Of a stretch of DNA of 64,000 bases, positions 59,457 to 64,000 are shown piece after piece; within the stretch, counting starts at the first letter, position 1; each line of letters begins with the position of its first letter. Both the position numbers and the translations under genes were made by a program. This stretch comes from SURF-21 sp964462595. GTDB lineage: Bacteria > Actinomycetota > Geothermincolia > Geothermincolales > RBG-13-55-18. Below the pieces are notes generated by a model. The model ran no database searches, was not told where the DNA came from, and was given only the letters and a program-made list of their open reading frames with translations. The stretch covers positions 7,915 through 71,914 of the forward strand of contig CAYWXM010000072.1 of NCBI GenBank assembly GCA_964462595.1, read 5' to 3'.

Positions 59457-59556
59457 GCTCCAAGCCTAAGCAGCCCTTCCGGCAAGCTGAATGACGCCCG
59501 TCAATACGGTACCGGTTCTTCCACCAGGCGCGGTATCTGATTCACGCATAAATGAA

Positions 59557-59582
59557 GGAGGGGGGCCGGTCGGCCCCCCTCC
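59557..59582 (-). terminator. Hairpin terminator after the LPVTG gene
   Basis: An 11 bp stem, GGAGGGGGGCC (59557-59567) with its complement (59572-59582), a 4-base loop, 16 bp past the stop of the surface-protein gene. TTCATTTATG follows on the minus strand. Confidence 0.7.
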
Positions 59583-59598
59583 CGTTCCCGCGGTGGGA

Positions 59599-61713
59599 TT
59601 ACCGCGTGCGGATCATCCTCATCAACCCGTAGGAAGCGATGAAAACACCCGTCATGATCAGCAGGCCGATCATTACGAGCAGCAAGCTCATCTCGAAACC
59701 GGTCACCGGCAGGGTCTGCCCGGCTTCCGTCTGGGCGGGAGGGATCACGACCTCCCCCCCTAACTGCACGTTGTTGAAGAAATCGACCACCCTGTTCTCC
59801 CCCGCGGAGAGATCGAAGGTGACCGAGACAGGACCGGTCGCGACGTACCCGTCGCCCACTATCTCCTCAACGGTATACTCACCGGCCACGAGGCCTTCGA
59901 ATGCGTAAGACCCGTCGGCGCCGCTCACCGTGGTGGCGACGATGTTACCACCTGCATCGCGCAGGTTGATGGTCACGCCGGCCAGGCCATCCTCGCCTTC
60001 GTCGTTCTGGCCGTTGGCGTTGAGGTCAAGCCACTTGGTGCCGGAGATGCCGGAGAGGCGCATGTTGGCGAACAGGTAGCGCCTTTCATCACCGCTCTCC
60101 AGCGTTATCTCGAACTCGGTCTCGTCCACCGCGACCCAGCCCTCGGGCACTATCTCGTGGAGGTGGTATTCCCCGGGCATCAGCCAGCCGAAATCGAACT
60201 CGCCGTTCTCGTCAGAGAGGATCTCCTCGTAGAAACCATCGCCCTCGAGCACGAACTCGACTCCCGCGACGCCTTCCTGGGTCGTGGCGTCTATCTTCTC
60301 GCCGCTAGCCCTGGCCATCCTGGCGTTGAGGAAGTATATGAGCATCTCCTGCCCAACGACCACCCATACGGTCACGGGGTTCTGAGAGGTGGCGTAATAC
60401 CCTTCCGGCACTACCTCTTCCACCAGGTATTCACCCGCTTCCAGGTCCAGGAACTCGAAGTGCCCGTTCTCGTCGGTAACGGTCTCGGCTACGAACGCCT
60501 GCGTGGTTATCATGCTGGAGACCGTCGCTATCTCGACCAGGTCTTCCACCTTGTAGAGCTTGATGGTCACGCCCGCCAGCCCCGGCTCGCCTTCATCGAG
60601 TTCTCCGTCAGCGTCGAGGTCGACGTACTTGTTTCCCTCGATGTATCCGGACTCCCTGTCGGGCTCCTTCACCACTATCTCGACGTCGACGTCATCCTCC
60701 TGCTCGCCGATGCGGGCCTTGTTGTTGAGGATGTAGCTGCCGGCCTCCCCGGCCGTGAGGTCCTTCTCGACGACGATGGTGAAGGGGGCTTGTGCAAGGT
60801 CCAGTTCCCAGGGCCCGGTGAGTGACCCGGCATCGGAACCGTTGATGGTCACCGATGTTATCTCGTAGCTCAGGCCTTCAGAGGGCTCTATGGTCTCGAT
60901 GTCCTCCAGGGACACCAGGGTCGAGGCGCCGTCAGCCGGCTTGGCGAAGTCCTGGCGGTAATGGTACTTCCAGTCCTGCATGCCCGGCTTGGGCGGGTCC
61001 GGCTTGTTGCTGATGGTGATCTCGATGAGGTTGCTCATGGAGGTCACGCTGGCCAGCGGCACCGGAAGCGTGAATGTCCCGGAGTATGAATAGACGTGGG
61101 GACCTCCCGTGGGTATGGCGTCGTCCCCCATGGGGACCGTGGTGGTTATGTTCGACGTGGCCGCGAGCCAGTCGGGTCCGCCCGCCTTGTACCATACCGT
61201 GTCGGATACCGCTATCACGTCAGCCGGCCACTCGCCCGTGTTCTGCACGAAGATGTTTCCGGCTATGTAGTAGGAGTCGGACAACTCGGCGTCGACCTCG
61301 ATGGTGAAAGTCACCTCTTCCGTATCGCCCAGCATCATCTCCAGGTATTCTACCGATGCGGTCTTCTCCAGGCTTATCTCCATCCCCGGAGCGGTTACCA
61401 CGTCGACGTCCTTGGAAATGTCCAGGCTGGTCACCTCCCAGGGGTCCTCATCAACCGGCGGCAGGACAACCGTCTCCTGCTCGGCCTGGGCCGTCACCCT
61501 CTCCTCGGCCGCCGCCGTCTCCCCAGTGGAGACCGCCTTCTCTTCCAGGGTGGCCTTCGTCTCCTCTATTACGGCAACCGCCTCCGGTGCCGAGGCCTTT
61601 TCTTCCGAGGCTCCCGCATCGGAGGCCATGGCCGGGACGAAAGGGAATGCCAGCAGCAACGCTACCGCTACCACCAGCATCATGCTGATAATCTCTCTTG
61701 CCTTCTCGTTCAT
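59599..61713 (-). CDS. LPVTG-anchored surface protein with SdrD-B-like domains
   Basis: A 704-residue sortase substrate. The N-terminal signal peptide (MLVVAVALLLAFPFVPAMA) is followed by an Ala/Glu-rich stretch, a beta-rich domain, and two SdrD-B-type domains with calcium-binding-like loops (YVDLDADGELDEGEPGLAGV and WLDLNANGQNDEGEDGLAGV). A prealbumin-like repeat (GEFDFGWLMPGEYHLHE) lies between them. The C terminus has LPVTG, a membrane helix (LLLVMIGLLIMTGVFIAS) and a basic tail MRMIRTR. These proteins are covalently bound to peptidoglycan. The ATG at 61713 follows AAAGGAGGG. No sortase gene is in the window. Confidence 0.9.
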   Translation of the reverse strand: MNEKAREIISMMLVVAVALLLAFPFVPAMASDAGASEEKASAPEAVAVIEETKATLEEKAVSTGETAAAEERVTAQAEQETVVLPPVDEDPWEVTSLDISKDVDVVTAPGMEISLEKTASVEYLEMMLGDTEEVTFTIEVDAELSDSYYIAGNIFVQNTGEWPADVIAVSDTVWYKAGGPDWLAATSNITTTVPMGDDAIPTGGPHVYSYSGTFTLPVPLASVTSMSNLIEITISNKPDPPKPGMQDWKYHYRQDFAKPADGASTLVSLEDIETIEPSEGLSYEITSVTINGSDAGSLTGPWELDLAQAPFTIVVEKDLTAGEAGSYILNNKARIGEQEDDVDVEIVVKEPDRESGYIEGNKYVDLDADGELDEGEPGLAGVTIKLYKVEDLVEIATVSSMITTQAFVAETVTDENGHFEFLDLEAGEYLVEEVVPEGYYATSQNPVTVWVVVGQEMLIYFLNARMARASGEKIDATTQEGVAGVEFVLEGDGFYEEILSDENGEFDFGWLMPGEYHLHEIVPEGWVAVDETEFEITLESGDERRYLFANMRLSGISGTKWLDLNANGQNDEGEDGLAGVTINLRDAGGNIVATTVSGADGSYAFEGLVAGEYTVEEIVGDGYVATGPVSVTFDLSAGENRVVDFFNNVQLGGEVVIPPAQTEAGQTLPVTGFEMSLLLVMIGLLIMTGVFIASYGLMRMIRTR

Positions 61714-61745
61714 TTCCAATCCCTCCTTTTTTATTTCTTAGATCA

Positions 61746-61778
61746 AAACCGGCCTTCTTTTCGAAAAGAGGCCGGTTT
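61746..61778 (-). promoter_or_regulatory. Hairpin in the upstream leader of the LPVTG gene
   Basis: AAACCGGCC (61746-61754) pairs with GGCCGGTTT (61770-61778). The inner TCTTTTCGAAAAGA is itself self-complementary, and TTTTGATC follows on the minus strand. It could terminate the preceding transcript or act as an attenuator, since the surface-protein ribosome site begins about 17 bp beyond it. Confidence 0.6.
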
Positions 61779-62000
61779 CACTATTGGCTCAAAACGTTTT
61801 TAAGTGACCAGTTTACTAAACGTTCATCATCGCTTCCTCTTAGACTTATCTAACCTTCCGTCTTAGTTTCCTCTATTTAGTTCTAAACTGAGGATACGCT
61901 GTACGTCCAGGCCAGACCATGATTCAAGTCAGGTGTGTATGAGCTGTCGAGAGAGCCCTCCCTGCTCGGTAAGAGAGGTGGGGACAGCGGCAGGCTTTCT

Positions 62001-62276
62001 TTATTTCGCGTATCTCCTGGTCCTCGACCAGATGAAGAGCACGAGCCACGCGAAGAGCAGAGACGAGGAAGCGAGCCATCCGACGATGCCCGCGTTGAGG
62101 AGGCCCTGGAGATCGGACGCGCTTCCTATTATGGTGAAGGCAAGGCTGAGGGCGAGCAGTCCGCTTATGACCCAGAACAACCATGCTTTTATTCTGAAAC
62201 CGGCTTTATCGTCCCGTTTCTTTGCCCCCACTCCAATCCCTCCGGAAGGTCGTCGCGAAGCCTGCGTCCTGTCCAT
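62001..62276 (-). CDS. Small two-helix membrane protein
   Basis: A 91-residue protein of unknown function. A basic N terminus (RTQASRRPSGG...KKRDDK) precedes two predicted helices, LFWVISGLLALSLAFTIIG and GIVGWLASSSLLFAWLVLFIW, and a basic tail RTRRYAK. The ATG at 62276 has no clear ribosome site. It stands alone between the two surface-protein loci. A gene of this composition may not be real; the two good helices are its only support. Confidence 0.45.
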   Translation of the reverse strand: MDRTQASRRPSGGIGVGAKKRDDKAGFRIKAWLFWVISGLLALSLAFTIIGSASDLQGLLNAGIVGWLASSSLLFAWLVLFIWSRTRRYAK

Positions 62277-62537
62277 ACTCAATATGATTCTACCAAAGGA
62301 TCTGCCTTTTAAACCCGCCAGGCAAAAACCCCGGGATAGACGGGCGGGACGTTGCGCTCTGGCCGCCAGGTACTCGGTTCAGACTACGGCATTCCCTCAA
62401 ATATATGGTTGCGGTTGCGAGGAAGGGCTCCGACAGCCACCCGGCATGCACTTCTATACCAGGGATTTCAGCATTATCCGGATCGGAAAAAACTGGTAAC
62501 CCTGTTGGTTTAAGATCAGCCTGCCGGGGAAACATGA

Positions 62538-62585
62538 TATATAGAAAATCTATATATAGATTGATTTTACTGAAAATGGTATAAT
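62538..62585 (+). promoter_or_regulatory. Promoter with overlapping operator-like palindrome
   Basis: -35 TAGATT (62557-62562) and a perfect -10 TATAAT (62580-62585), separated by 17 bp. The inverted repeat TATATAGA / TCTATATA (62538-62545 and 62549-62556) ends at the -35 box and could bind a repressor. It points to the leader and surface gene on the plus strand. Confidence 0.65.
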
Positions 62586-62591
62586 CAGATT

Positions 62592-62706
62592 TTGAAAAAC
62601 GAATAGAATGTAGGGAAGCTGCGATCCGCGACCTCGATGTGGTCACCTTGGACGCGGGGAGCTAGTGGTGAAACCGACCCGATCAATACGGATGGTCGGG
62701 TTTTTT
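62592..62706 (+). ncRNA. Structured leader RNA ending in an intrinsic terminator
   Basis: From the expected transcription start, nested stems can be drawn: AGCT (62617-62620 with 62660-62663), CCGC (62626-62629 with 62654-62657) and GACC (62630-62633 with 62641-62644). They are followed by a bulged hairpin AAACCGACC (62671-62679) with GGTCGGGTTT (62694-62703) and a T-run at 62701-62706. This is the layout of a riboswitch or attenuator, but I do not recognise the aptamer class. The surface-protein gene starts about 290 bp downstream. Confidence 0.5.
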
Positions 62707-62995
62707 CATACACAGGTACGGCCGACAAAGGAAATGGAGGGATGGGGCGGAGAGATAAAGGCTCAGGCCGGAGAATGGGCAGTTTTCCCGGTCAAGGCCA
62801 GAACACATCCGGCGTAGATATGACAGAGGCGGTGCGTCCTATCCAGCACACCATCTCGTTAATCTCACCTTAGTTTTACCTTCATCTCTCTTTGTCCCCC
62901 GTACCTGGCGGAAAAGCGTCCGCCGCGCTTTTAGGGCGGGCTGGCGCTGTTCCACCGCGTATCGTGCATCGGAAAAAGAAAGGGAGGTGAGGTTT

Positions 62996-64000
62996 TTGGA
63001 AGGCCTCAAAAAATGGATCGCGCTACTCGCCACCATAACCATGCTGCTTTTATCCCTCATGTCGGGAATCATCTCGGCGGCTCCTGCAGGGACGGAAGGC
63101 GAGATAGCAGACGATCAATCTGCAGTAGGGGAAGAGGCTGGAGACACGGTCCCCGGTGACGGGGAAGAGGCCGGCGAAGATATCCCCGGTGAAGAGGTAC
63201 CTGGAGACGAAGAGGCGGCCGGTGAAGATGAAGAGGCCGACGAAGAGGTGCCCGGTGACGAGGTCCTTGGTGACGGGGAAGAGGCCGGTGAAGAAGTACC
63301 CGGTGACGGCGAAGACTCCGAGGGACAGGACGGTGACGCAACTGGTTCTTCCGAAGGAGACGAAAGCTCAACCGCGACCGAGGGCTCCGGCGTCGACCAG
63401 GGCGGGGGTGACTACGAGATCTTGCTTACGGTGGAATCGGCCCTCAACATCCTGGCCTTTGAACAACTCGAGACCGGGCAGAAAGCGACCGGCCTCTGCG
63501 AAAATGATGACCAGGGAGCGAAAAGGGAGTGCGAGGACGCCGGGTGCAGTGCCGACCATGCCTTAAAGGTCGACAATCCAGCCAACAACGGCACTTACGA
63601 AACGGACGAAGGTAATACCATCGTGATCTCCAACAGCGACAGTTATACCTTCGACTGGAGTTCTGCATGGCCGGTGTTGTGCGTGATCGTGAAGGGTGGC
63701 AGCGGAGATCCCGAAGTATACCGTTATGGTCTTGAAGGCGCATACAGCGACTCAGGGCTACACGCGCCGCTCAACGTAAACACCCTAGACCCGGACGACT
63801 GGTACCAGATAAGCCACGTCACGTTCTGTTTCAACGAGCCCGAGCAGTCCCAGGGCTCCATCAAGGTGCTCAAGAAGGACGGAAACGGCGAGCCTCTGGC
63901 GGGAGCCGAGTTCACCATCACCCAGACCGCGGGCGGCAGCTACACCGCCACGGTGACCGATAACGGCACCGGCGACGGCGACCCCGCGGACGGCGTGATC
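62996..64000 (+). CDS. Secreted acidic-repeat surface protein (5' part; runs off the window)
   Basis: An open frame of 335 codons without a stop at the window edge. The TTG at 62996 follows AGGGAGG. A signal peptide (KKWIALLATITMLLLSLMSG) is followed by a highly acidic low-complexity stretch built from units such as VPGDGEEAGE and VPGDEEAAGE (about residues 40-120). A Cys-containing domain comes next (GLCENDDQGAKRECEDAGC; WPVLCVIVKGGSGDPEV; HAPLNVNTLDPDDWYQISHV). The visible end is a prealbumin-fold domain (SIKVLKKDGNGEPLAGAEFT). It resembles the other surface proteins here and large bacterial adhesins. Its transcription is probably controlled by the promoter and leader upstream. Confidence 0.85.
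   Translation, partial: MEGLKKWIALLATITMLLLSLMSGIISAAPAGTEGEIADDQSAVGEEAGDTVPGDGEEAGEDIPGEEVPGDEEAAGEDEEADEEVPGDEVLGDGEEAGEEVPGDGEDSEGQDGDATGSSEGDESSTATEGSGVDQGGGDYEILLTVESALNILAFEQLETGQKATGLCENDDQGAKRECEDAGCSADHALKVDNPANNGTYETDEGNTIVISNSDSYTFDWSSAWPVLCVIVKGGSGDPEVYRYGLEGAYSDSGLHAPLNVNTLDPDDWYQISHVTFCFNEPEQSQGSIKVLKKDGNGEPLAGAEFTITQTAGGSYTATVTDNGTGDGDPADGVI

Larger units (their letters stand above)
62283..62995. other. 713 bp intergenic region with promoter and leader
   Basis: Contains the promoter and operator (62538-62585) and the structured leader with terminator (62592-62706). The rest, including 62707-62995, has no coding potential that I can support. Confidence 0.5.

Noticed and set aside
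62592..62706. Known riboswitch classes (c-di-GMP-I, cobalamin, SAM, ydaO)
   Set aside because: The conserved cores, such as GCAAAGCC for c-di-GMP-I or the cobalamin box, are absent by eye, so I left the class open.
62637..62873. Plus-strand frame of 78 codons in the leader region
   Set aside because: It runs through the structured leader and terminator and has no ribosome site.
1..64000. tRNA or rRNA genes
   Set aside because: No cloverleaf or rRNA-like sequence was seen in the intergenic gaps by eye; a dedicated scan was not possible.

Overview
This 64 kb window is high-GC DNA with densely packed genes, Shine-Dalgarno-led starts (several TTG or GTG) and little intergenic space. It most likely comes from a Gram-positive actinobacterium. 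The pointers are an LPXTG-type surface protein, a DUF3068 (PorA-like) protein, an amidase with tandem WYFAEG-type repeats, a YkuD transpeptidase and two large prealbumin-fold surface proteins. A deep uncultured Actinomycetota lineage (Geothermincolia-like) is my inference; no rRNA or marker gene is present to prove it. I saw no rRNA, tRNA, CRISPR array or phage.

Region by region. (1) 1-8575, minus strand: a beta-oxidation gene run (3-hydroxyacyl-CoA dehydrogenase, two crotonases, acyl-CoA dehydrogenases, one of them a wrecked pseudogene) continuing into a MoaD/ThiS-like protein, a CrtI-like flavoprotein and a B12-binding radical SAM protein. (2) 8893-37043: mixed metabolism and envelope. It holds adenine deaminase, a zinc alcohol dehydrogenase, an amidohydrolase, an MMPL/RND lipid exporter, an acyl-CoA synthetase, a ketopantoate-reductase-like protein, dodecin, YkuD, DUF3068, a phosphodiesterase, the repeat-bearing amidase, a hydrolase-fold/TPR protein lacking its nucleophile, DUF362, RidA, an RseC-like protein, a CopA ATPase with a YHS tail, a flippase-like protein, a RACo-like corrinoid-protein activator and an AI-2E-type permease. 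(3) 37118-57858: a second catabolic island with two CoA ligases, acyl-CoA dehydrogenases (including an adjacent pair in which one member lacks the catalytic Glu), an SCP2-type thiolase, an SCP2-like carrier, an acetoacetate-decarboxylase-like protein, an SDR, two DUF2148 proteins, a ferredoxin-nitroreductase, a TIGR04076-type protein, a TetR regulator and an 878-residue fusion of a CrtI/RetSat-like flavoprotein with a ferredoxin reductase and a 2Fe-2S ferredoxin. (4) 57869-64000: envelope genes: a lipoprotein, a membrane-anchored molybdopterin oxidoreductase, an LPVTG-anchored SdrD-like protein, a small membrane protein, and the start of a second acidic-repeat surface protein preceded by a promoter, an operator-like palindrome and a structured, terminator-bearing leader.

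The strongest system-level signal is in region 3. The same tandem palindrome (consensus ATACC-N3-GTAT, two copies at a 13 bp pitch) lies upstream of the SCP2 operon, between the divergent SDR and TetR genes, and upstream of the thiolase operon. A single copy lies inside a small inverted-repeat element upstream of an acyl-CoA dehydrogenase. This points to a local TetR regulon for degrading an unidentified acyl or isoprenoid/sterol-like substrate, with the fusion flavoprotein as a possible dedicated redox enzyme. The window also carries two families of dispersed intergenic repeats (25.4-25.8 kb with 47.0-47.3 kb, and 48.4 kb with 49.6 kb).
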